Assembly: GCA_043736395.1 (NCBI GenBank)
Contig: JAYTCQ010000331.1
Coordinates: 1-22,062 of the forward strand
DNA: 22,062 nt
From: JAFDVL01 sp043736395
GTDB lineage: Bacteria; Acidobacteriota; Blastocatellia; RBC074
Direction: 5' to 3'
Position 1 is the stretch's first letter, and each line of letters starts with the position of its first letter. A program made the translations under genes and the position numbers. The notes under the pieces are model-generated. The model was not told where the DNA came from. It saw only the letters and a list, made by a program, of their open reading frames with translations, and ran no database searches. Positions 6,516 to 13,943 of this stretch are shown here, in pieces.

Positions 6516-7151
6516 TTACTTCTTATCGTCTTTGCCCTTCTTGGCAACTTCAGGTTCCGCCGCCACAGCTTCGGTGACTACTTCCTCAGCTTGAGTAACT
6601 ACGTTGGCGATAATAATTTCAGGGTCTGTTATAACCTGATATTTTTCAGTATCCAATTTAAGATCACCAACCCGGAAGTGGCTCCCTAATTCCATACTCG
6701 AAACATCAACGTCAAAATGGTCCGGTAAATCACCAGGCAGGCAGCGAAGGCGAATTGTATGGGTTGGGATATCAAGAATACCGCCACCCACTTTGACGCC
6801 AGCGGCTTCACCAATAATCTTGAGGTCAACTTGAAATTCCGATCTTTCGGTCAAAGAAATTCTTTGCAAGTCCATGTGGACAACGTTGCTTCTGACTGGA
6901 TCGAGTTGCATGTGCGCAATCTTCACCGGAGATGATCCGCTGCCAAGATTTAAGGTAAAAATTGCATGACGACCATGCTTACGAACCACCGCGCCCAATT
7001 CACGTCGATTAATTGAGGCTGAAGCGGCATCTTCACTACCACCATAAACGGTCACCGGAATAAATCCATCGCGGCGTAGCCGTCCGGCGGCATTACCACC
7101 TTTAGCGACTCGCGGTTCAGCGTTTAAAACAATACTAGTATCAATACTCAT
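6516..7151 (-). CDS. rplY: 50S ribosomal protein L25/general stress protein Ctc
   Basis: Binds 5S rRNA in the large subunit; the long form is known as TL5 or Ctc. The N-terminal 5S-binding domain (about residues 5-95) has GNAAGRLRRDGFIPVTVYGG and PVRSNVVHMDLQRI. The C-terminal beta domain (about 100-185) has DLKIIGEAAGVKVGGGIL and a GDLPDHFDVDVSSMELGSHF segment, as in Ctc. A Glu/Lys-rich tail ends the protein. The frame is open seven codons further upstream, but ATG at 7151 has GGGAG eight bases before it and gives the normal MSIDT-type start (211 aa). It lies between prs and pth, a common gene order. Confidence 0.95.
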   Translation of the reverse strand: MSIDTSIVLNAEPRVAKGGNAAGRLRRDGFIPVTVYGGSEDAASASINRRELGAVVRKHGRHAIFTLNLGSGSSPVKIAHMQLDPVRSNVVHMDLQRISLTERSEFQVDLKIIGEAAGVKVGGGILDIPTHTIRLRCLPGDLPDHFDVDVSSMELGSHFRVGDLKLDTEKYQVITDPEIIIANVVTQAEEVVTEAVAAEPEVAKKGKDDKK

Positions 7152-7168
7152 AACTTTTGCTCCCGACT

Positions 7169-7220
7169 GCACAAGACAAATTGTGCTAATAACAACTGAG
7201 CAGGAATCAATTCACTGCTC
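7169..7220 (-). promoter_or_regulatory. Two small hairpins between prs and rplY
   Basis: GCACAA (7169-7174) and TTGTGC (7181-7186) form a perfect six-base stem just upstream of the rplY Shine-Dalgarno. GAGCAG (7198-7203) and CTGCTC (7215-7220) form another around an eleven-base loop, ten bases after the prs stop. Neither has a U tract. They may stabilise or separate the prs and rplY messages; the role is unknown. Confidence 0.3.
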
Positions 7221-7230
7221 TCAATATTTT

Positions 7231-8178
7231 TCAAATAAACAATCGACTCACTGAAGTCTCATCGTGAATGGAACGAATTGCTTCAGAAATAATTGGCGCC
7301 ACACTTAAACATTCATAATGTGACGAATTGAGAATTTTTTCAGTTGGCACGGAATTGGTAATCACTATTTTTTCAAGTGGTGAATTAGCAATCCTCTCCA
7401 ATGCGCTTCCCGAAAGAACCGCGTGGACGCAACTGGCGACAATGCTTTTAGCGCCTTCTTTTTTCAAAGCTTCCGCAACTTTTGTCAAAGTGCCTGCGGT
7501 GTCGGCCATGTCGTCAACAATCAACACGTTACGCCCGTCAACTTTGCCGACTACATTCATTACTTCGGCTTCGGCGTGACCCGGTTTCGATTTGTCGCGG
7601 CGCTTATCTACAATCGCAAAATCCGCATTTAACCGCTTCGCGTAAGCTCTGGCTCTTTCTGCACCGCCGGGATCAGGCGCGACGACCACTAAATTTTCAA
7701 TCTGCTGCTTCAGGAAATATTCAATAATTACAGGTGAAGCAAACAAATGATCAAAAGGAATATCAAAAAAGCCTTGAATCTGCGGCGCGTGTAAATCTAC
7801 TGCCACAACCCGGTCAGCGCCCGCAGTTGTAATTAGATTGGCAACGAGCTTCGCCGAAATCGCAATTCGTGGTTTATCCTTTTTATCACCTCGACCATAA
7901 CCGTAATAAGGAATTACTGCCGTAATTCGATCTGCGGACGAACGCCTGAAAGCGTCAATCATGAGCAGCAATTCCATCAGATTTGTGTCCACCGGGGGAC
8001 AGGTCGGCTGGATAATAAAGACATCACTACCACGAACATTTTCAAGGATCTGAAAGTTAAACTCACCGTCAGGAAAGCGAGTCGTATTCGCCCGCCCTAA
8101 TGGGACGCCTAAATACTGGCAAATTTCTTCTGCCAGTGAGCGATGGGCATTACCTGAGAAAATCTGTAAACGATTCAC
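7231..8178 (-). CDS. prs: Ribose-phosphate pyrophosphokinase (PRPP synthase)
   Basis: Makes PRPP from ribose 5-phosphate and ATP for nucleotide, His and Trp synthesis; cytoplasmic. Visible motifs include LQIFSGNAHRSLAEEI at the N-terminus, RFPDGEFNFQI, VIPYYGYGRGDKKDKPR, the metal-binding VDLHAPQIQGFFDIP, VVAPDPGGAERARAYAK, and the PRPP loop VLIVDDMADTAGTL. The frame is open to 8289, but that part would be the complement of tRNA-Gln. The GTG at 8178 gives exactly 315 aa, the usual length, beginning VNRLQIFSGN. tRNA-Gln lies 68 bases upstream on the same strand and rplY follows after 79 bases, so the prs message may be released by tRNA processing. Confidence 0.96.
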   Translation of the reverse strand: MNRLQIFSGNAHRSLAEEICQYLGVPLGRANTTRFPDGEFNFQILENVRGSDVFIIQPTCPPVDTNLMELLLMIDAFRRSSADRITAVIPYYGYGRGDKKDKPRIAISAKLVANLITTAGADRVVAVDLHAPQIQGFFDIPFDHLFASPVIIEYFLKQQIENLVVVAPDPGGAERARAYAKRLNADFAIVDKRRDKSKPGHAEAEVMNVVGKVDGRNVLIVDDMADTAGTLTKVAEALKKEGAKSIVASCVHAVLSGSALERIANSPLEKIVITNSVPTEKILNSSHYECLSVAPIISEAIRSIHDETSVSRLFI

Positions 8179-8246
8179 GGGACGATATTTGAATGTTGTG
8201 CAGCTTTCACTTAATCCAGCTCCGCAACTGAAGCCAAACAAAAAAA

Positions 8247-8321
<75 letters not shown>

Positions 8322-8379
8322 GTAACTTTAGTTGTGGATTGCTAATACCTAAAAGCCGGATAAAAAGACATTAACCGCT

Positions 8380-9267
8380 TCAGGTATTCCGAAAAAATCT
8401 AAGAGCGGCTTGATATGCATCTCGATCAAGCGTGCGAGTTTTTTCGCACCACCAACCCGCAGGCAATTGCAATTTTGCCTGAGCACAAGCCGCCTCACTT
8501 TCAAAGACCGCAAAAACCGTCGAACCACTGCCTGACATCAGGACTTGAGTGGCATTCAAAGCTGTCAACCGCTGCTTGACTTCGCTGATTTCAGGGAAAA
8601 GCGAAAGAGCGGGAACCTCTAAATCGTTGCGTAATTGTAAGGGCAATTTCATGTTCTGCTCATACGCCAACGCTAGAGAATAGGGAATCTTATTCAGAGC
8701 TGGCGCGCTTGTCAACACAGAAGGTAAATTTCCATATATTTCCCGCGTTGGAACGTTGATTCCAGGGTTGACCAACAGAAGATGATCTGAAGTTATATCT
8801 TCCATTGGATAAACTTCGTCGCCGCGTCCGATTCCTATCGCTGTCCCGCCAAAAAAGAAAAATGGGACATCCGCCCCTAACTTCGCCCCTATTGCCAATA
8901 AATCCTGAGAAGCAACTTCTAAATCCCAAAGCCGGATCAGAGCCATGAGCGCAACTGCCGCATTACTGCTTCCGCCACCCAGTCCGGCTCCCATCGGAAT
9001 ACGCTTCGTTAAATGAATATTCACGCCCTTTTCACAGCCTGTTAATTCACGCAACAACAAGGCAGCCCGAATAATTAAATTGGTTTTATCGCAGGGAACA
9101 GCAGGATTATCACAGGTGAGAATAATTTCTGATTCTGCCAAAAAAAATGATAAATCGTCGCGGACATCCACAGTTTGCAGGATCGTCCGAAGCTCATGGT
9201 AGCCGTCTGGGCGACGACCAAGTATTTCAAGAGTCCAATTAATTTTTGCGAAGGAAGGAACTTGCAA
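8380..9267 (-). CDS. ispE: 4-diphosphocytidyl-2-C-methyl-D-erythritol kinase
   Basis: ATP-dependent GHMP-family kinase of the MEP pathway to isoprenoids; cytoplasmic. The N-terminus SFAKINWTLEILGRRPDGYH carries the conserved Lys8. The glycine-rich ATP loop PMGAGLGGGSSNAA is at residues 91-104, and the catalytic Asp133 is in GADVPFF. The third GHMP motif appears as VLMSGSGSTVFAVF. Length of 295 aa fits. Translation starts at TTG (9265-9267), because only seven residues precede the conserved Lys and no ATG is available; AGGA lies about ten bases before it. It follows the CAP-protein stop by two bases, implying coupled translation. Confidence 0.95.
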   Translation of the reverse strand: MQVPSFAKINWTLEILGRRPDGYHELRTILQTVDVRDDLSFFLAESEIILTCDNPAVPCDKTNLIIRAALLLRELTGCEKGVNIHLTKRIPMGAGLGGGSSNAAVALMALIRLWDLEVASQDLLAIGAKLGADVPFFFFGGTAIGIGRGDEVYPMEDITSDHLLLVNPGINVPTREIYGNLPSVLTSAPALNKIPYSLALAYEQNMKLPLQLRNDLEVPALSLFPEISEVKQRLTALNATQVLMSGSGSTVFAVFESEAACAQAKLQLPAGWWCEKTRTLDRDAYQAALRFFRNT

Positions 9268-9269
9268 AA

Positions 9270-9818
9270 CTAACTTTTCCTGGTAGCAAAAAGTTGTGTC
9301 AGGTAGACCCGACCTTTGGCATCTACTGCCACGCCGATGCCAGTTTGGTTTAATTTTTGATCAAGAATATTATCACGATGATGCTGACTTTTCATCCAGC
9401 CTCGAACAGCCGCATCAACCGGATCAGAGTAACCAAAATTGGTGGCAATGTTTTCTGCCAATCGCATCCAGTTTCTAACGCCGCCACGCTCAATACGTTT
9501 TTGTAAACCTTCACCTTCAGGAGAAACATGATCGAAATAATCTTTGACTGCCATGTCCTGACTGTGAAAACGGGCAACGCTTGTCAGATCATTAGCCAAA
9601 GCTAAAACTGACAGATTATTTTCTGTCCGGACTTTGTTAATGACCTGAAAAATCTGTGATTCAATATCTGCTACCGCGATTGTAGAAGTCGTATTGTTAT
9701 TCGCCACAGCAGCGTCAACCGGAACCCCGCCTGCGATGAATGAAAGTAAAATTGACAGACAAATAAAATGACGAAGGATGGTTTTCATCTCGTAATACTC
9801 GCTTTTCGGATAAACCAT
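9270..9818 (-). CDS. Exported CAP/SCP-domain protein
   Basis: A secreted or periplasmic protein of the CAP (SCP/PR-1, YkwD-like) family; the biochemical role of bacterial members is mostly unknown. A signal peptide is visible: basic start, hydrophobic core FICLSILLSFIAGG, and likely cleavage near VDA-A. The CAP domain (about the last 125 residues) contains VINKVRTENNLSVLALANDL, HSQDMAVKDYFDHVSPEG, the AENIA motif, and GWMKSQHHRDNIL, followed by GIGVAV. ATG at 9818 is chosen because GGAG lies seven bases upstream; ATG at 9788, directly before the signal peptide, is the alternative, and the frame is open to 9866. It is the first gene of the ispE-prs-rplY-pth run, which suggests co-expression but not a shared function. 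Confidence 0.88.
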   Translation of the reverse strand: MVYPKSEYYEMKTILRHFICLSILLSFIAGGVPVDAAVANNNTTSTIAVADIESQIFQVINKVRTENNLSVLALANDLTSVARFHSQDMAVKDYFDHVSPEGEGLQKRIERGGVRNWMRLAENIATNFGYSDPVDAAVRGWMKSQHHRDNILDQKLNQTGIGVAVDAKGRVYLTQLFATRKS

Positions 9819-10017
9819 TAAAGTTCTCCGAAGTTCTCGTTTATTTTTTGGACTCGTTATGACCAACGTTAACAGGGCTGCTAACGCTTTATCTGAAACC
9901 TTCTCTGAACCTGATGCGACACTTACTTTTGAATATCGCTTATTTTTTTGGATGTATCAAAAACTTACGTGGATTCGGCTGACCGCTATTTCAGCCTTGA
10001 ACCGTGGACGATAATGC

Positions 10018-10036
10018 ACTCAAATCCTATTTGAGT
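10018..10036. repeat. Perfect 8-bp inverted repeat downstream of the TPR gene
   Basis: ACTCAAAT (10018-10025), a three-base spacer, and ATTTGAGT (10029-10036). It lies about 30 bases past the stop of the minus-strand TPR gene and upstream of the CAP gene. There is no U tract on either strand. It could be a weak terminator, an mRNA 3' stabiliser, or an operator for the CAP operon. The rest of the 9819-10065 gap shows no convincing gene. Confidence 0.35.
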
Positions 10037-10065
10037 CAAATTAAGTTAGTCAGGTAAAATTATTG

Positions 10066-12108
10066 CTATTGTGTGTTCTTGATTTTAGTTTTCAGCCTGG
10101 CGGTAACACCAGCTTCGACGGAAAGTTCCAGGGCTGATTCCCAGTTTTTGCGCGCTTCCTGTAAGCGGCCAAGGTCTCGCAGAACATCTCCCAGATGCTC
10201 AAAGACAACTGGGTTACGCCGTGTAATAGAAGCTGCTTTTTCTAATTGTCCACGCGCTTCCTGTAATTTTCCCAGCTTATATTGAACCCAGCCCAGGCTA
10301 TCCAGAAAGCTGCCATTCATCGGCTCAATACTCACAGCCTTTTCTATTAACGGCAAAGCCTCCTGATAATGCGCACCGCGTTCGGCTAGAAAATAACCAA
10401 GGTTATTAAGCGCTGCGGCATTATCAGGCTCACGCTGGATAATACTGCGCAGGATTTTCTCAGCTTCGTCTTTGCGTCCTGACTGATTAAGAATTGATCC
10501 CAATTGCACCTGTAATTCGCTATCGTTAGGCGTCGCCGCTAAGGCCTTACGAATCGTGGCCTCAGCTTCTTTAAGTTGTCCGGTTTGAACTTGAATATTA
10601 CTGACCAGCGTCAACACATCGCCATTATCCGGGGCTTTGTCATCTAACATTCCCTGAAGCAGGGTCAGACTTTCGTTATAATTTTTTAGCTCAAAGTGGA
10701 TAAGCGCTTCGTTAAGCTTGAGAGCTTTGCTGTTGCTTGCACGAGTAGCGCGGACGGCTTCAAGTGCTTCCTTATATTTACCTTCTTCGCGCAAACTTTC
10801 AATCAACAATAAATCTGCGGCTGTCGAGGTTTCGCCAAGAATCTGTTTAGCTCTTCCCAATAAATCCTGGGCTTTTTTCTTTTCACCCTGCCGATTGTAG
10901 GCGCGCGTCAGCTTTCCAACTAAATCAATAAAAATGTCAGAACTTTTTTGATCAAGCTTTGGCTTATTCGCTAAATCATTCAGAACCCCTTCGTAATAGG
11001 CGATGGCATCGGAGGTTCGACCTAATTCTTCATAAGTCTCACCAATCTCAATACTAAGTCGTTGACGCGCGCTAAAATCAACTGTGGTAATTGCCTGCTT
11101 GAGCGTTTCGATAGCCTCATTGCGTTTCCCGGAACGACGCTGCGCAGCAGCTAAATAATAGATCGCATCGGCATTATTCGGATCAGATTTTATATATTCA
11201 CGAAGTTTTGTAATGGCTTCGTTATAACGACCTACTCGCAATAAAGATGCGCCGTAGCCGACCTGTAATAAGGGACTTCCCGTCTTCTTAATCAGTCTTG
11301 AATAAGTGGACAGTTCCTCTTCACTGTTGGAAGAAAGTCGTAAAATATTCATCAAGCTGCGGGCATTAACCGTTGAATCCGGATCAAGTTCAAAGGCGCG
11401 TTTTGCAGCTTCAATCGCCTGCGCGTTTTTGCCCAGACTCAAATACAATTGTGAAAGCTGAAAAAATGTCTGGTCTGGGGCCAATTCAGTACCCATTACC
11501 TGCCGATAGAAATAAGCATCCATCGGCGACGGAGCAGGAATAGAAGAAAGTTTTTCCAAGGCTTTTATTTGCCGGGCCTGATCACCTTTCATCTGTGCCA
11601 GATCAGATTGAAAAGCCCAGGCCTCTGCGCTGACAGGGTCAAGCCGGGCAACTTCTTCATAAGCCCGAATCGCGCGATCAATTTGCGCAACGCGCCGTTT
11701 ATTATCGAATCGCACATTAATCGCATACAGTCGCGCCAGCAATTTCTGACCACTTAAACAATCACGATCAAGCTTGACCGCTTCCTGACCTTCGCGCTCA
11801 GCCGCATCAAAATCATTCAAGTTAAAAAAATAAATTTCGCCCAGGTCTGCGTGAGGATCGGCTGCCGTTGGATCAAGCTGAATTATTTCCTTGTACGTGC
11901 TAATCAAATCAACCGGTTTTGTCGTGCGGAGTGATTTCAACCGTTGCGCTTCGATGTAGCGTAAATATGCCTGTTTCCGATTTTTACTCGTTTCAGGAGA
12001 TACTCCTTGCTGAGGCTTGGTCAAAGTTTGAGCTGTCACCACTGAGGCAAAGATCCATAACAGTACCAGACTAATATTTACTTGAATTGAAATCCGATTC
12101 ACCTGCAT
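10066..12108 (-). CDS. Exported tetratricopeptide-repeat protein
   Basis: A 680-aa protein with a signal peptide (hydrophobic SLVLLWIFASVVTA, likely cleaved after Ala26), so probably periplasmic. The rest is almost all TPR helices. Examples are DPTAADPHADLGEIYFFNLN near residue 75, SDPNNADAIYYLAAAQRRSG near 308, TPNDSELQVQLGSILNQSGR near 530, and REPDNAAALNNLGYFLAERG near 565, then SLGWVQYKLGKLQEARGQLE. The repeat pattern implies a protein-binding scaffold; no enzymatic domain is visible. AAGGA about six bases before the ATG supports the start. It follows the membrane-protein gene by eight bases and is the last gene of a three-gene operon. The specific partner is unknown. Confidence 0.9.
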   Translation of the reverse strand: MQVNRISIQVNISLVLLWIFASVVTAQTLTKPQQGVSPETSKNRKQAYLRYIEAQRLKSLRTTKPVDLISTYKEIIQLDPTAADPHADLGEIYFFNLNDFDAAEREGQEAVKLDRDCLSGQKLLARLYAINVRFDNKRRVAQIDRAIRAYEEVARLDPVSAEAWAFQSDLAQMKGDQARQIKALEKLSSIPAPSPMDAYFYRQVMGTELAPDQTFFQLSQLYLSLGKNAQAIEAAKRAFELDPDSTVNARSLMNILRLSSNSEEELSTYSRLIKKTGSPLLQVGYGASLLRVGRYNEAITKLREYIKSDPNNADAIYYLAAAQRRSGKRNEAIETLKQAITTVDFSARQRLSIEIGETYEELGRTSDAIAYYEGVLNDLANKPKLDQKSSDIFIDLVGKLTRAYNRQGEKKKAQDLLGRAKQILGETSTAADLLLIESLREEGKYKEALEAVRATRASNSKALKLNEALIHFELKNYNESLTLLQGMLDDKAPDNGDVLTLVSNIQVQTGQLKEAEATIRKALAATPNDSELQVQLGSILNQSGRKDEAEKILRSIIQREPDNAAALNNLGYFLAERGAHYQEALPLIEKAVSIEPMNGSFLDSLGWVQYKLGKLQEARGQLEKAASITRRNPVVFEHLGDVLRDLGRLQEARKNWESALELSVEAGVTARLKTKIKNTQ

Positions 12109-12116
12109 AAAAATCC

Positions 12117-12662
12117 TTACTCGTTAGGTTCTGATAAACCAAGTTTTATTGCTTCTCTTGACAAATAATTTGCCTCAGGCAAAGCATTTTCGCCTTCAAT
12201 CAATGCTACGGCATTATGCCATTCACCTCGCCGTGGAAAGCTGTAAGCAATCATCATCAGCGCCGCAATTCCCAGCCGCCAACTGTATACTCGAATCCCA
12301 GTCATTAAACTTCCGACAACTCCAATAATTCCTATTATATCGCCCAGCACAGCCCCGGACAACGACGCCAGATAAAGCGAGCCAAGCACTGCATTAATTC
12401 CACTGCGTGCCTTAATCTGTAATCGCTTCGGAGATAAAAATAATCGTCTCAATAATAATAAAGCCAGGACAGAAACAATAACCATAACTGAGAGATTAAT
12501 GCCGTTGAGCCATCCATATTCCCCGTGCGGCATGGCCGGAGCAAAAGCCCAGCCAATCAGGATATAAAGCAAAGTGCTGAGACCTAACGCTGCCACAATA
12601 ATGACCGCTAAACGATAGCGCGAATCCAGCGATTTCTGATTGGCAGCAGAAAGATAGTTCAT
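12117..12662 (-). CDS. Four-helix membrane protein of unknown function
   Basis: A 181-aa protein I cannot assign to a family. It has about four hydrophobic segments: residues 18-40 (LAVIIVAALGLSTLLYILIG), 53-70 (NLSVMVIVSVLALLLL), 88-120 (Gly/Ile-rich), and 128-143 (LGIAALMMIAYSF). A basic patch after the second (RRLFLSPKRLQIKARSG) suggests a cytoplasmic loop, and the C-terminal 40 residues are soluble. Its ATG overlaps the stop of the GspG-like gene upstream in an ATGA arrangement, and the TPR gene follows after eight bases. The three genes therefore look translationally coupled and may form one envelope complex. Confidence 0.8.
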   Translation of the reverse strand: MNYLSAANQKSLDSRYRLAVIIVAALGLSTLLYILIGWAFAPAMPHGEYGWLNGINLSVMVIVSVLALLLLRRLFLSPKRLQIKARSGINAVLGSLYLASLSGAVLGDIIGIIGVVGSLMTGIRVYSWRLGIAALMMIAYSFPRRGEWHNAVALIEGENALPEANYLSREAIKLGLSEPNE

Positions 12663-13240
12663 CGTTTCTCCACAATTAGGTCGTCGCTTGTCCCAAACTT
12701 CAAATCCGCTCCGGATGAAGTCAACCGATAATTATTCGCTGTTCCCTGAAAATTAAAAGGCTGTTGCCAGTAATCTACACGAAGTAATTTTACCACTTCG
12801 CGGGTCGGCAATTGATCCATCATTTTTTCGAAAGCTTCAGCTACAGGATAGCTTCCTTGTTCAGTTTTATAATTTTCAATGGCTGTCACAATCTGCTGCA
12901 TTTGTAATTCTGTGCGACGAGTCTTCTCATGCCTAATGGCTTCCGTGATTAATTCGACAGATTCCCAGTGATTATCTCCAAAGCGGATTTCGGCAACTCC
13001 CCATTCACCTTTTTGCTGCTGGAATCGCACCGCTGTTTCGATTTGCGCTTCGGCAATGGCATTCCCATTAAGACCGTTACTGATGGTTTTGATTCGGACT
13101 TGATCTGGTTTTAGCTCCGCGCCTCCAAGCTTTCTCAATAGCTCGCGCGCCTGCTTAGCATTCAAACCGGAGCTGGCCCAAACTGCTATCACTCCGCTAA
13201 GCATCAAAATGGAAATCGTACTGATGAGTCGTGGAGTCAT
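12659..13240 (-). CDS. Membrane-anchored GspG-like C-domain protein
   Basis: From ATG at 13240 the protein is 193 aa. A membrane anchor or uncleaved signal comes first (LISTISILMLSGVIAVWASSG), then a mixed region, then a C-terminal domain resembling type II secretion major pseudopilins: LQMQQIVTAIENYKTEQGSY followed by P, VDYWQQPFNF, and YRLTSSGADLKFGTSDDLIV. There is no prepilin peptidase motif (G-F-T-L-I-E type), so it is not a canonical pseudopilin. The frame remains open to a TTG at 13381, but that start would leave only ten bases before the divergent FHA gene and no Shine-Dalgarno; 13240 leaves 151 bases for two promoters. The true start is uncertain, and internal ATGs also occur at 13291 and 13324. 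Confidence 0.7.
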   Translation of the reverse strand: MTPRLISTISILMLSGVIAVWASSGLNAKQARELLRKLGGAELKPDQVRIKTISNGLNGNAIAEAQIETAVRFQQQKGEWGVAEIRFGDNHWESVELITEAIRHEKTRRTELQMQQIVTAIENYKTEQGSYPVAEAFEKMMDQLPTREVVKLLRVDYWQQPFNFQGTANNYRLTSSGADLKFGTSDDLIVEKR

Positions 13241-13391
13241 AAGTAAAGGTATAGAAACAAGAAGGATTGACCACTCGCCAACCAGAATCATCGTAACAGA
13301 ACGCTCGGAATGAAAGCAACGCATAGCTTCATACGAAAATCCATTGTAATATTTTGGGCTGGTACGAGTTGGTGCAAGCAAAGAGGCGGCT

Positions 13392-13931
13392 ATGATTCGA
13401 TGTCAGCAATGTGGAAATGGAAATATAAATAAGGCGGAGTTCTGCGATGAGTGCGGAACGCGGCTGCGCCATGAACGTTCTTTGTTAGCTTCTTCTTCCA
13501 ATTCTAAGCCACGTTTTGCAGCTGAGACGCTCCCGCCCGCTACGATGAGTGAACTGTCACCTGTAGGTCGCCTGTTTGAAGAAACCGGGCAACTACAGAT
13601 GAAATCACCTCGAATCAGTGTCATTGTCAATGGTAAGATCAAATATGAGTACTGGATTGAAAAAGAAGAAACTGTGATTGGGCGCTGGGATGCGGCACGA
13701 AATATTTTCCCGGACATTGATTTGGAACAAGCCGATAAGGAGACAAAAATCTCTCGGCGTCATGCTCGAATTCTCGCTAGAGAAAATCAATTCTGGGTAG
13801 AAGATTTAGGTAGCTTAAACGGGACAATCATTAACCGCCAGCACCATTTACAACAAGGAAAACCTTTTTTATTGCGGGATGGCGATGAAATTATTGTAGG
13901 TAAAATTTTCTTGAAATTTAGTCTTGAATAA
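13392..13931 (+). CDS. Zinc-ribbon and FHA-domain protein
   Basis: A 179-aa soluble protein. An N-terminal zinc ribbon has Cys4, Cys7, Cys18 and Cys21 (CQQC and CDEC). A linker of about 45 residues rich in Ser, Thr and Pro follows. The C-terminal FHA domain (about 75-179) has GRWD (97-100), SRRH (121-124) and GSLNGTIIN (140-148), the conserved phosphothreonine-binding residues. It probably reads Thr phosphorylation made by the kinase encoded 12 bases downstream; this is inferred from family knowledge and position. Linker threonines (T47, T51) could be kinase targets, as in GarA-like proteins, but no pair of adjacent threonines is seen. GAGGCGG before the ATG is a good ribosome-binding site. 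First gene of the plus-strand signalling cluster. Confidence 0.92.
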   Translation: MIRCQQCGNGNINKAEFCDECGTRLRHERSLLASSSNSKPRFAAETLPPATMSELSPVGRLFEETGQLQMKSPRISVIVNGKIKYEYWIEKEETVIGRWDAARNIFPDIDLEQADKETKISRRHARILARENQFWVEDLGSLNGTIINRQHHLQQGKPFLLRDGDEIIVGKIFLKFSLE

Positions 13932-13943
13932 GCGGTAGTTTTT

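Noticed and set aside
9859..10014. Plus-strand open frame of 51 codons (MTNVNRAANALSETF...) between the CAP and TPR genes
   Set aside because: No Shine-Dalgarno, no promoter, no recognisable family, and its start overlaps the 5' leader of the CAP gene on the other strand. A chance frame is more likely.
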